DNA of 64,000 nucleotides. It comes from Larix kaempferi (lineage: Eukaryota > Streptophyta > Pinopsida > Pinales > Pinaceae). The position numbers and the translations under genes are program-made. Position 1 is the first letter of the stretch. Every line of letters starts with the position of its first letter. The DNA is taken from positions 7,882,501 to 7,946,500 of the forward strand of contig BSBM01000592.1 in the NCBI GenBank assembly GCA_027924585.1, given 5' to 3'. Positions 40,222 to 50,229 of the stretch are shown here, one piece after another. The notes under the pieces were generated by a model that was not told the DNA's origin, did not search any database, and was given only the letters and a program-made list of their open reading frames with translations.

Positions 40222-40224
40222 TCA

Positions 40225-41500
40225 GGTGGTGATATATATGTAAAAGACTCAAAACCCTAATGCAACCAAGGGTGCAAAAAGGGGAGTGAAAAAAGAAGGC
40301 TCACAGGCCAAAAAATCAATCCTCAAAAAATGCACTTATTCTAGCAGCTGTGCTACAATAAGTGGAGGAATGCAACAACCGGTCAGAATACCAACATGCA
40401 AGCGGCTCCTAGAAAAAATAGGTGTAACTAGACTCAAAAGGTGGTAAAGATCATGCAAACACCTAATCTAAAAGTATTGTGACTCAAACAGACGATATCC
40501 CCTGCAAGGTGATGAAATCCAAGTCAGACAATATGAATGTAGAGACAACGGCTAGATATCCCCCTACCGGGAGGGACACCGGGTAATCAATCCTAAAAAG
40601 ACAGGCTACTAGGATACTCCGTTCATGACGCGTCGAGAAAAGGTAAATCTGCCGTTTGGTCCTTTGATCGCAATATCCCAATACAGGGATATCCCGAGAA
40701 CTGCGAATGGTAGCCCTTCGGTTACTGAATGGGTTTCGGTATCCCACTCAGGCTTCCGGAACCATCCTCGCGACTTCAACCCTCCTAGGGGAGAGGCCTT
40801 CCCACAAACCGGTTGTGACCGCGCCAAAAAGTACTAAGAGATTTTAGCTCCCTAATTGGACAACTTCTATGTCTCAGATGTATGAACTGAGGGGTGTTAT
40901 TGGAACACCTATCCCCCCAATACTACCTAGCTACAAGAATTCTTTTTGTGTTCCCCAAGTGGGGTTAAGAGTGTGTTCAAATTAGGGTAAGTTTTAAGTC
41001 TTAGTTCAATTAAGTGATCGTGTGAGTGCACGTGAGGTGTTGTAAACTGAACTTGAAAAAATTAAATGCTTTAAGGGAAATTTTTCAAAAAAATAAAGGA
41101 CTTTTCGAAAAATAATAAGCAAATATTTAAGACTTTTTTCACTAAAAGAAATTAAATTGCTTTTTCAAAAATAACTCAAAAAATAATGGATTTTTTGGAT
41201 TTTTGAAAGCAAATAATAAACTTCTAAAAGAAATAAATGGATTTCTTCGTTTCAATAAAATTTGCTAAGGGCAAGATTCTAAAGAAGTAAACAAGAAAAA
41301 ATTTGAATCTAGATAAAGAATGCAAAATGAATCTTTCTTTCACTTTCTTGAAAATTTTTAAAAAGATTTCTATGTATGCACTTTTAAATAGTAAAAAAAA
41401 AAAATTTCTAAATCTGGAAAATATGCAGAATTTGATACTGTAAAAAATGTGCTATGGGCAGAAAGTACAGTAAAAAATATTTTTCAAAATCGGGATGGCC
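40225..41500 (-). other. Gypsy-A leader, AT-rich part
   Basis: No gene recognised. 41040-41440 is very A/T-rich with repeated AAATAATAA and TTTTTCAAAA runs. 40480-40840 is more balanced and gives only short accidental ORFs on both strands. Confidence 0.6.
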
Positions 41501-41509
41501 GAATGAAAA

Positions 41510-41880
41510 AATTCAGCCGCGCGGGTTTTGGACGAACAGCCGCGATGGGCCGCGCGGGTTTTGGCCGAACAGTCGCGATGGACCGCGCGGGTTTTGGACG
41601 CACAGTCGCGATGGACCACGCAGGTTTTGGGCGCACAGTCGCGATGGACCGCGCAGGTTTTGGGCGCACAGTCGCGATGGACCGCGCAGGTTTTGGGCGC
41701 ACAGTCGCGATGGACAGCGCGGAAAAAGGCCGCGAAGCCGCGGTGTGCAGCGCGGAAAAACACAGAAAAGTCGCGATGGACCGCGCGACTGTCTGGAAAA
41801 AGGGCGCGATGGACCGCGCGGAAAAATGCAGAAAAGTCGCGATGGACCGCGCGACTGTCTGGAAAAAAGCCGCGAGGCGG
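41510..41880. repeat. 33-bp CpG-rich tandem repeats in gypsy-A leader
   Basis: Five to six tandem units of CGCGATGGACCGCGCGGGTT-type sequence followed by TTGGACGCACAGT (41540-41710, period 33), then less regular units with AGTCGCG..CGCGACT arms to 41880. Because 33 is a multiple of three, all frames stay open on both strands. Confidence 0.92.
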
Positions 41881-42061
41881 AAGCCGTGCACGGAAAACGA
41901 GAAACGAACTCGGAAATTTAAAATTTAGGGCTGTTTTTTGGGGCCAAATCTCAGAACAGCAATGGATCTGCTGTCTAAGATGGCAGATCTATGGATCTAA
42001 TGGTTAAAAACTCATAAAAACTAAGATTTAATGGCAAGGCTAGAGATCTAAAGTTCAAACC

Positions 42062-42081
42062 AAAGCGGAGTCGCCAAAAAC
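42062..42081 (-). other. Gypsy-A primer binding site
   Basis: On the minus strand the LTR is followed by GTTTTTGGCGACTCCGCTTT. TGGCGACTCCGCT-type PBS sequences occur in Tat/Ogre-like elements; I do not assign the tRNA. Confidence 0.65.
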
Positions 42082-42806
42082 TGTTGGCTCGGTTTTGCAA
42101 CCAAGCTTAGTGCTATGGGCACCTACTAACTAGTAGTAGCAGTTTCAATAGAAATAAAAACAATAAACTAAATAAACAATACTTTTCATGGATCTAAACA
42201 AGAATCTAAGCAAATAATGTAAACATTTCAAAATCAAGAACAAGAAACATAATAAATAATTTTTTGTATTGAAAAGTGGGGGGCAAGCAAGTGCTTGCGA
42301 TATTACCTTCAATGGTGAAGGTTGATGTTGAGCAACTCCCAAGATGAGTAGCTCCAAACTCCAATAGGTCTCTTTCTCCAAGGTTGCTTCAATGGCTAAA
42401 AGTGCTCAGGGGAGATTTCAGCAGCATAAGGATGAGATAATGGAAGGATGTGAAATGAGGAGCCCCTACCACCTTTTTATAGGTTTTGGTGGTGAGGAAT
42501 ACCATTTGTGGTTTTGTGGAAACCAATGGTATTGACCAACATGGTTTAGGTAATTTTCCCTCCTTTTTCCTTTTTTGAATAAAAATAATATTTTAATTCC
42601 CTTTTTAATATTTTTGGGAATTTGGACCCTTTTTGAGGGTTTTTTGTGATTTTCTTGGAAAAATAATCTTTTTTAATGGAAAAAGGGGTGTACTAAGGTC
42701 TTTTGGTGACCTTTTGTTGGTTTCAGAGGCTCAGATGGTGGAAAAGTGGACAAATGGGTCATGTGAGTAAGGAAATGAGCTAGTGAGCACTTTTTAGGTG
42801 TTAACA
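42082..42806 (-). repeat. Gypsy-A 5' LTR
   Basis: 725 bp, the same length as 27114-27838 with no difference seen. TATAAAAA on the minus strand at 42481-42474 is the likely promoter of genomic RNA. Confidence 0.95.
42474..42481 (-). promoter_or_regulatory. TATA box of gypsy-A 5' LTR
   Basis: CCTATAAAAAGG context, conserved in gypsy-B LTRs. Confidence 0.6.
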
Positions 42807-44988
42807 CCCATCGAGGCATATTGAAAGATATGTTTCTTTGATCTTTTGAAGACTCTTAATGGTTCATTGGGATGTATCAAGATGTCTCTTTGATTTTTCA
42901 AGGGGGTTGACAAGTCTAGATTTCATAGAATGAGTCAGGGTTGTCTTTTGATTAGATTAGTCAAGCTCTACAAGTAAGGGTTGATGGTCACTATAGTTGT
43001 AACCTTTCAAAGGAACTAAGATAGAGTCCTTCAAAGGGAGGAAAGCTATAGTAAGGGATGTGAAATCATCCAAGCTAGTACAAAAGAAGAAAAGGATTAA
43101 AAAAATTGCCTCTCTTCCTCGAATGTGCTAGAAAGGGTGATGGGTACATTACATCAAAAAGTCAAGAGAACAATAGGTTACATTATCATCTTTCTACTTG
43201 GCATAAAATGTTTCTTATTGAGATGTCACTCTGTGTTTGTTAAGAAAATTCATTCATTTCTCATAGAGATTATCAACCCATAATGTCATAATCTTCATTA
43301 GGTATTTATCCCTTCGAATTTTTAGAATATTCACCTAGTTTTGGATTCACGATACTCTAGTTCATTTCCAAGATGGGGAAGATTTGATCACACTTTGTAG
43401 GTCATTTATTCATATATGCTCCTTCCCTAACACCCAACCCAATTGATTGCTTAGTCCTCAAGGGGTCAAGGTGGGACTCTTAGATATTGCTAGGAATTTG
43501 TCCTAAAAATTTATACTAAGAATAAAATCCATCAAGGTGAGAGCACTTCATTATGAGGAGGATCAAGAGGAGATGGTGCAATACATACTACATGACCATG
43601 ACTCGATTAAAAAAGTCTCGAGTGGGCCTCAAGGGTTCATATATTTCCTCTAGGGGATTTGAAGTGCATAATTACATGCAAGTTTTAGAATGCTTATATC
43701 CCCAAGCTACCTAGTAGGGCATGTTTCTTTATTCATGCTCAAATATCTAGGGAATATCTTCTATATATTTCCTCGTACCTATTTATAATGCTTTCTCTTA
43801 TTGATGTAGTCTCATAATCATGGCATTGATGTCTACATTGAATCTCTTTTTGTTATAGACAATTTGATATCCTTAAACTTTTCTAGGATGGACATGATTT
43901 TTTCACATAATATTTGCATTTAAGTGCTTGAAGGGGAAGCTAAACCCTTAAGCACTTGCACTACCATCATGGAGTACCCCACACAAATAATATATCCATT
44001 GGTAGGGGTCTTTTGCAAAAAAGGTCATGATAAGCAATGGTTACTTCCATGGTGTTATTTGAGATAGTCTAATTTTGATAGCCCAAACAAACTTACATGC
44101 TATCTTGCCTTCTAAACCCCAATTGACACCCCTTACTCTAGTTAATCTGAGGTTACCTTTAAAGTCCTAACAAAAAAAAGAGGTTAAATGGTGTTTCGAG
44201 CTGAGTTGATAGAGCAAGTGGCATGCCATTGGTAGGGATTCTTTTGCAAAAAAGGTCATGATAAGCAATGGTTACTTTCATGATGTTATTTGAGATAGTC
44301 TAATTTTGATAACCCAAACAAACTTACATGTTATCTTATCTTCTAAATCCCAATTGACACCCCTTACTCTAGTTAGTTCGAGGTTACCTTTAAAGTCCTA
44401 ACAAAAAGAAGAGGTTGAACTTTTTTGTACTTAGATATTCAATGGTGTTTCAAGTTGAGTTGAAGAAACAAGTGGTATATGGTGTTTCAAGTTGAGTCGA
44501 AGAAACAAGTGGTATAAATTTAATTCATTCATCTTTAGAAATCTCCTCATGTAATATGGCTTAATTTGTTATGTTGACATGAGAGGGTTTTTCTCCTTTC
44601 ACATTCTTGTGTTTCTTGAGTTTTGAGGAAAGAAATCAAAGCATGAGTGGGAATAAATGACGAGTACATATTTCACAATGAATCGTTGGGAAAACATTAA
44701 GACCAACCAAAAGATATCTTTGTGTTCAAGAGATCAAAAGTTAGAGGACTTGTGAAAAACCACGTCTACAACTCTAAGCAACAAATATTTATTTAGCGGA
44801 TTAAAATTTTCAAATATTATCCTAATGAGAAAACTCCAAAAATTGAAATGTCAAATTAAGCAAGAGGCAGGCCAGGTGTTCTTGGACAAAGAGAAGACAT
44901 AACGAACAAGAATACTAAAACGTACCGAAGGAGAAGAGGTATCAGAGGAGCTGTATTAGCGAATTATAAGCTTGTCACCTGAAATTCC
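42807..44988. other. Spacer upstream of the RING gene
   Basis: CCCAT (42807-42811) is the right target duplication; related 47-bp-repeat sequence continues to about 42900. No coding recognised to 44988. Local direct duplications lie at 43996-44420 and 44445-44520. The RING gene promoter should be in the last few hundred bases, but I see no convincing TATA box. Confidence 0.6.
43996..44420 (+). repeat. Direct duplication of about 190 bp
   Basis: 43996-44187 and 44226-44419 (CCATTGGTAGGG to AACAAAAAGAAGAGGTT) are about 93 percent alike by eye, offset 230. A 37-bp TGGTGTTTC..AAGTGGTAT unit follows the copies and is itself doubled at 44446-44516. Confidence 0.88.
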
Positions 44989-46050
44989 ATGGCCGAACAC
45001 AAGGAAGAAGTAGCGGATTTGATTCACAAAAGTCTACTGAGTCTTGGAAGCCATGAATTGGACAATTTGGCTCAGACTCTGGCCTCTGAATGTTGCATAC
45101 AATTCCAGAGACTTCAGGCAATGCTGAAATCCTCTCGGGAAGCTGAGAGAATAATTGGGTACGTTGAGAGCCTTTCTAGTGAGCACAAAAAGATGCTAGT
45201 TGGGCGTGTTACTCTGCGTTTGCTGAGAAAAATCACTGCTTTCATGGAGGATATGGAGGAGGCAGATGGGCTTATCAATTCCAGCAGATCTGGTTGGGAT
45301 CAAGAGCCTTTGTGCTCTAGCCAATTATATTCTATTGGTAATCACAGGGAAAACATGCCAAGCAGTTTAAATGTGAAAAGATATGAGAATAAGGATCCAG
45401 TATCTGAATTGGGATATGGAGTATGGGGGGATACAGATACTGCGTTGATATTACTCATCCTGTACGAAGCGCAGGGTCAAGAATGCCTTGAAGCTGCTGG
45501 AAAATACGGAGTCAATCCACTTCTCTATAAGAATTTCGTTGTGGGTAAATTGCCCACAAATCATTATCTGTCACCGATAAGAGAATACATCAGTGACAAT
45601 ATTCTGAAAATGGGTTTCTGCGTGCCTGGATTGATGGCCGGTCCCAACATTCAGACAGCCAGTGTCAGCTCATATGTTGATATTGTTAACAGATATCAGA
45701 GGCTTCTCAGATTGTTGTCTAATTCAGAAAATAATAATAGTAACTACTTGAAGGGGAATCCATGTCCTGCCTCTGTTGCAAGTGTTTTGTGCCTTCCTTC
45801 AGTTGAATATGATATTGGGTCCAAATATGAAGAAAGGCAGAGAGAATGTTCAGTATGTGGGGATGATTTTGAGGCCGGTACTGTAGTAACCTACTTGCCT
45901 TGCTCCCACATTTATCACTGGGATTGCATTCATCCATGGCTCAAGGTCAAAAATACTTGTGTTGTCTGTAGGTATGAGCTTCCCACAGATGATGTCTGTT
46001 ATGAAATCAGAAGACACATGAGGCTATTGATGAAGAGGACCTTATGCTAA
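44989..46050 (+). CDS. RING-H2 finger protein, probable E3 ubiquitin ligase
   Basis: 353 residues in one uninterrupted exon. The C-terminal RING-H2 has all eight ligands: Cys287, Cys290, Cys305, His307, His310, Cys313, Cys324, Cys327 (C-x2-C-x14-C-x-H-x2-H-x2-C-x10-C-x2-C), followed by CRYELPTDD, typical of plant RING-H2 ligases of the RING1/AIP2 type. RING proteins bring an E2 enzyme to substrates for ubiquitination. The N-terminal 280 residues are largely helical (a Leu/Lys/Glu-rich start, residues 1-100) without a known domain or membrane segment. ATG at 44989 has CCATGGC context. It is the only intact host gene here; gypsy-A lies 2.2 kb upstream and the duplicated repeat block begins about 200 bases downstream. 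Confidence 0.9.
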   Translation: MAEHKEEVADLIHKSLLSLGSHELDNLAQTLASECCIQFQRLQAMLKSSREAERIIGYVESLSSEHKKMLVGRVTLRLLRKITAFMEDMEEADGLINSSRSGWDQEPLCSSQLYSIGNHRENMPSSLNVKRYENKDPVSELGYGVWGDTDTALILLILYEAQGQECLEAAGKYGVNPLLYKNFVVGKLPTNHYLSPIREYISDNILKMGFCVPGLMAGPNIQTASVSSYVDIVNRYQRLLRLLSNSENNNSNYLKGNPCPASVASVLCLPSVEYDIGSKYEERQRECSVCGDDFEAGTVVTYLPCSHIYHWDCIHPWLKVKNTCVVCRYELPTDDVCYEIRRHMRLLMKRTLC

Positions 46051-46439
46051 TTAATAGAACTTTGCTGTAAAGATGTATTGTAAAATATTGTTTTGCATTA
46101 CCATATTTCTTCTAATATCTGACCATCCAAATCCTATCAGCTATAATGCCCTTTGGTCTTAGAAATTATGAGTGCATTTGTTTGTATATGTACTATGGGC
46201 TGGAGTGCCCTTTGGTCTTAGAAAGAATGCCTGGTACTCTATCTAAAGCATAGATGATATGCATTCCATGTTACGAATAAAATGGGTTTGTAAGTAGGAC
46301 GATGTCCTCTCGCAACAATTTTTTGTATTTTAGCACTTGCACTAAAAGAACATAGTGTTTTTAAGGACATTTTTATGGCTTCATTTTTTCCAATATAAAC
46401 CTACCTCACCTTGTTTAACATTTTAATCCTAACCTCGCA

Positions 46440-47480
46440 TGGCCTCTTTGCAAGTGGACTTCCACATCCTACACATTTATGATAATGTTGACATTTTTGG
46501 GCATTGGAAAGCTGTCATAAGGGGAATTCTTAATGACAAAATGTCTATAATTTTCAAATGCTTGTTTTCTATTATTGTCATTATTTTTTCTTTCAAACTT
46601 TTTTACATGGTTTTTAAGGCTTAGTTTTTTTTGTGTTATCTATTTTCAAAGGATGAAAGGACTTAGTGTAACATATGGATTTCACACTTTAATACTTACA
46701 TACACTTATCCAAGTAAATAAATTGTGGTGTAACAGATTTCAATGTCATTTCCATATGTGACCCACTTGATTATTATTCGATTACTTCTCGTTTTACATT
46801 ACAAAGGCTATGCTATGTTGGATTACTCTCCTTTTTCTTTTCTTTTTTTCGTGCTTTTGAAATTTCAAATTTTATCATAAATTTTTATTTTTAACATATT
46901 TATCCAATCTAGTCACGACTCGAACTAAGATCGGACTCAGAGTTGACACACACAAACATAGACATGGAAACACATCGACACAAACATAAATGTGGAAACA
47001 AAAAGACGTACAAAGACATGGTGGAACTGGAAAGATTTGAGATATCTGTATCGCTTTTCCCACCTCCAATGGATATAGATTTCTCACTTTTGCCTCCCGG
47101 TTCCTAACTATAGGAGAATCCCTTGGGTTATACATTAGACAAATTGGCAAATTGCCTTTTCTTGCGGACAAAGTTGACCAAATGTTAGCATCAGAGACAA
47201 AATCTATCTTAAGAGTTCACTTTATCCATGCAATTTCTTTTAGAGGTGTCATGCATTCTTTCTTTTTTCTAGGTTTTGATTTTGAATTTAATCATAATTT
47301 CCTTTATGGGTGCTTTTTGTGAAAGAGGATCCAATGTAACTCGTTTAGAGGCATCACTCTCTTGTTCTTTTCTCTTCTAATTTCAGATTTTATCTTAATT
47401 TTATTTATTTATTATTTATTATTTATTTTGGTAAAGATTCATTGAAGGTCCATTTCATTGTTTTTTTCGCTATTTCAACA
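46440..47480. other. Unit 1, left part: nothing recognised
   Basis: AT-rich non-coding sequence; only short accidental ORFs. Confidence 0.6.
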
Positions 47481-49679
47481 TTGTTAGCAAGGAGATGTAT
47501 GATTCTTTGATTGCATTGTACTAGAGTGGGAACATATCTAGTAAAATGATCTTGAGAAACAAGCTCTTGTCCATCTTTGTGAGTGGAAAAGATTCAATGG
47601 CTAGCCACTTGGGAAGGATTACATGATTGAGAGATTAGTTCGCTTCCATAGGGACAAAGTGGAGGAGGAGGGGTTGGTGCCCATTATCTTGAATGGGTTT
47701 ACTTGATCTTCGGAAGCCTTTGTCAAAGGCATTTGTTCTCATGAGAAGCCATCTTTTGATAATCTTTAGGATGAATTTGTGCAAGAAGAGACAATGTTAG
47801 AATCCAATTCATCAAGACAAAGTGAAGTAGAAGACCGAACTCTCATCGGGAGGAAGAGGAAGGGGAGCAAGAAAGGAGCCAAGAAGTGTAATAAGGAAGA
47901 ATCAAGCCAAGGTAAGAAGGATTTGGGTCATCTGAATTGTTTCATTTGTTGTTAGAAGGGACATCATGCTAGCTAATGTCCATAGAAGAAGAAAGGGAAA
48001 TCTAAGTAGAAAAAACAAGTTGTAGGGAGTCTAGAGACTACAATTGGAGTGGATGAGTTAGCATCTAAGCTTGAGAACACCTTATCCACAATCTCTTATA
48101 TATCCACCAACATTGTGTCAAGTGATTGATGTTATGTAGATAGCGGGGCATCGAGACATGTGACTTATGACAGGAAATGATTCAACATGTTTAAGGATCA
48201 AGAGGGAAGAATGTGCATGGGGTTGGGTGATGATGCCACTTATCCCATGAAAGGATTGGTCTCGATTTCCTTTTAGATTCCATAGTTGATGTCATTGATT
48301 TCAATGATGTTTTATATGTTCTTGGTTTGAAGAAGAATACTTTTTTTAGTTCCTTGCATGACATATTTTTAGTGTAGAGTTACATGTCAAGGAAAACATT
48401 TCATTATTAGTAATTGTAGTCTAGGAAGTTTGAGGATTTTCCCTAGAGGAATGTGGGATAGTGGACTTTACATGGTACTAGTCAATCTTGTGGCACTTCT
48501 TCATGACAATGGGATTTGATTTCATATTTTTGGTTTTGTGGAGGCTTATGAGAATAAGGAATGGAGGGATACCATGGCTAAGGAGTTTAAATTTATCATC
48601 AAAATGATGTTTGGGAGATTCTACCAAGACCTATGGTGAAATCAATGCCTAATTCTAGATGGTTATACGGTATCAAGCATGCAGTTGATGACAGTATTGA
48701 AAAATACTACCCATTGTTAGTTGCAAAAGGGAACATAGAGAAAGAGAGACTCTATTATGATGATACATTTTCTCCAATTGACATCTATCTAAATCATTCT
48801 TACATTAGTAGCATGCTATGGGTGGCCTTTATATCATATTGATATAAATACAACCTTCTTGAATGGTGTGATTGAAGAAGAAGTGTACCTAAATCAACCT
48901 ATATGTTTTGAGGTGTTTGGGCGAGATGCCCATGTTTACAGTTTGTCGGAGGGCCCATGTGGGTTGGTGTTTGCACTATTAGCTTCATATTTAAAGATGG
49001 ATTAGACTAGATGGATTTTGCAAGGTTGTTGGTGGCCCAAAGTTTATTCCTTCAGATTCACATATGGTCAATGTTTTTTTGAGGTCCAATATTTAGTGAT
49101 AGTATCTTGGTTTGTTTGACAACCTTTGTTAGGATCGATGATTGATTTTGACACTATGATAGATTCATATTTGTATAAGGTAGATTCTGTTGAGATTCAT
49201 ATGTAGAAGACTAATGTTGGTGAAAACAATTTACTTGCAAAGAGAGAGTGTTATATTTATGATTTCTCTAAAAGTGTTCACACCATACTAGGGGTGCACT
49301 TCATGTGGTGTGGGGAGCATGGTGAAACCATAGACCTTGGTGCATCTTGTACTATTTTGGTTGATTGACAATTGGAGAGTTTACTATAGGTGGATTATTG
49401 TCCTTGGAATATGTGCTAGAGGAGGCAAAATTTTTATGGAGGTAGTTGCTTTATGTGGCATTGACATATTCTACATGGCATGCATGTTAAGGAGGATGAG
49501 AATTTGGAATAGGGTGTGGAGATATCATGTGGAGGAGAGTTTCACACTAGGAGGAAGGAATCCTAGCCTTAGGAGGATCAGGACCACATGGCACACTCTA
49601 GGAGGTTGAGCGTTTGGCTTGAGGGAGTTTTTCCTGGAGGGTGCACCACTTCAAAGGTGGTGCCAAACTACTTAATTAT
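47480..49679 (+). pseudogene. Dead copia gag-pol remnant in unit 1
   Basis: A knuckle-like stretch near 47935 (HLNCFIC..KGHHAS..CP), a protease motif VDSGASRHVT with a spacer-like KG near 48135, and RT fragments: EWRDTMAKEF (48560), DDTFSPI (48760), GWPLYHIDINTTFLNGVIEEEVYLNQP (split by stops, 48815-48900) and the FGRDAHV motif. Stops and frameshifts are everywhere. It precedes the LTR at 49680 in the same orientation. Confidence 0.75.
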
Positions 49680-50229
49680 TGTTGGAATTTGTAATGATGA
49701 CTTGTGTGGTGTTGTTGGTTGTGTAATGATCATATCTATCAAAGAAGTCATAAATAACTCTATTATTATAAAAAGGAGTTATCCCACATGCATCATGTAA
49801 TAAATTCTCTTATTACCATTATTTATATAATAAAATTGGTAAAACATTTATCCCACATGTATTATGGGATGTAATTCTTCCATACCTCTAGCTATATAAT
49901 AGAGGTGAAGGAGACCCTTTTAGGGTATGCTGGTGAAACATCATTGTGACATGATGTGAAGATGGAGAGTGATGTGATGCATATGTGGTGGAGCTCAAGT
50001 GTAATATTGGAGATTACTTAAGAATAAAGAAGATCATACTTTCATGTGGATGTTTCTAGGGTTTTACCACGTATATCCGGTGTACTATTTCTTTTTCTGT
50101 TGTCTTACTTATTATTTGATTTTTTGGGGCTTGTATGATAGAAAGCTAGACTAGTAGATTCTTGCGATTGATTTACATGTTAGTATAGTTATTGTTGTAT
50201 GTTTATGCATATTTGTCAATAATCTAACA
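49680..50229 (+). repeat. Copia LTR in unit 1
   Basis: TGTTGGAATT to TCTAACA, 550 bp, with CTATATAATAG near 49892 and the TTTTAGGGTATGCTGGTGAAACATC leader-like segment. The matching LTR in unit 2 is 57113-57667. Confidence 0.75.

Larger units (their letters stand above)
27114..42806 (-). mobile_element. Gypsy-A: complete Tat-type Ty3/gypsy LTR retrotransposon, 15.7 kb
   Basis: Two 725-bp LTRs (42082-42806 and 27114-27838, minus orientation) read the same throughout, and CCCAT flanks the element on both sides (27109-27113, 42807-42811). In element order: 5' LTR, PBS, 1.8-kb leader with CG-rich repeats, intact gag-pol (to 33016), second RNase H ORF (32909-32472), an antisense plant-mobile-domain gene (30085-32076, plus strand), 150-bp repeats, a hairpin array, PPT and 3' LTR. 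Integrase is DD35E without a chromodomain. The dual RNase H and large size point to the Tat lineage. Identical LTRs and an uninterrupted 7-kb frame mean very recent insertion. Confidence 0.95.

Noticed and set aside
41449-42007. Overlapping long ORFs on both strands with periodic peptides (RAGFGRTVAMD and similar)
   Set aside because: They follow from a 33-bp tandem repeat, which leaves every frame open; no domain and no consistent start.
48633-48842. 69-codon ORF as a possible small gene
   Set aside because: Its peptide is a piece of a decayed copia RT, with the matching piece also decayed in unit 2.
49337-49800. ORFs of 90 and 70 codons recurring at 56827-57233
   Set aside because: They recur only because the segment is duplicated, cross into the LTR at 49680/57113 and have no known domain.
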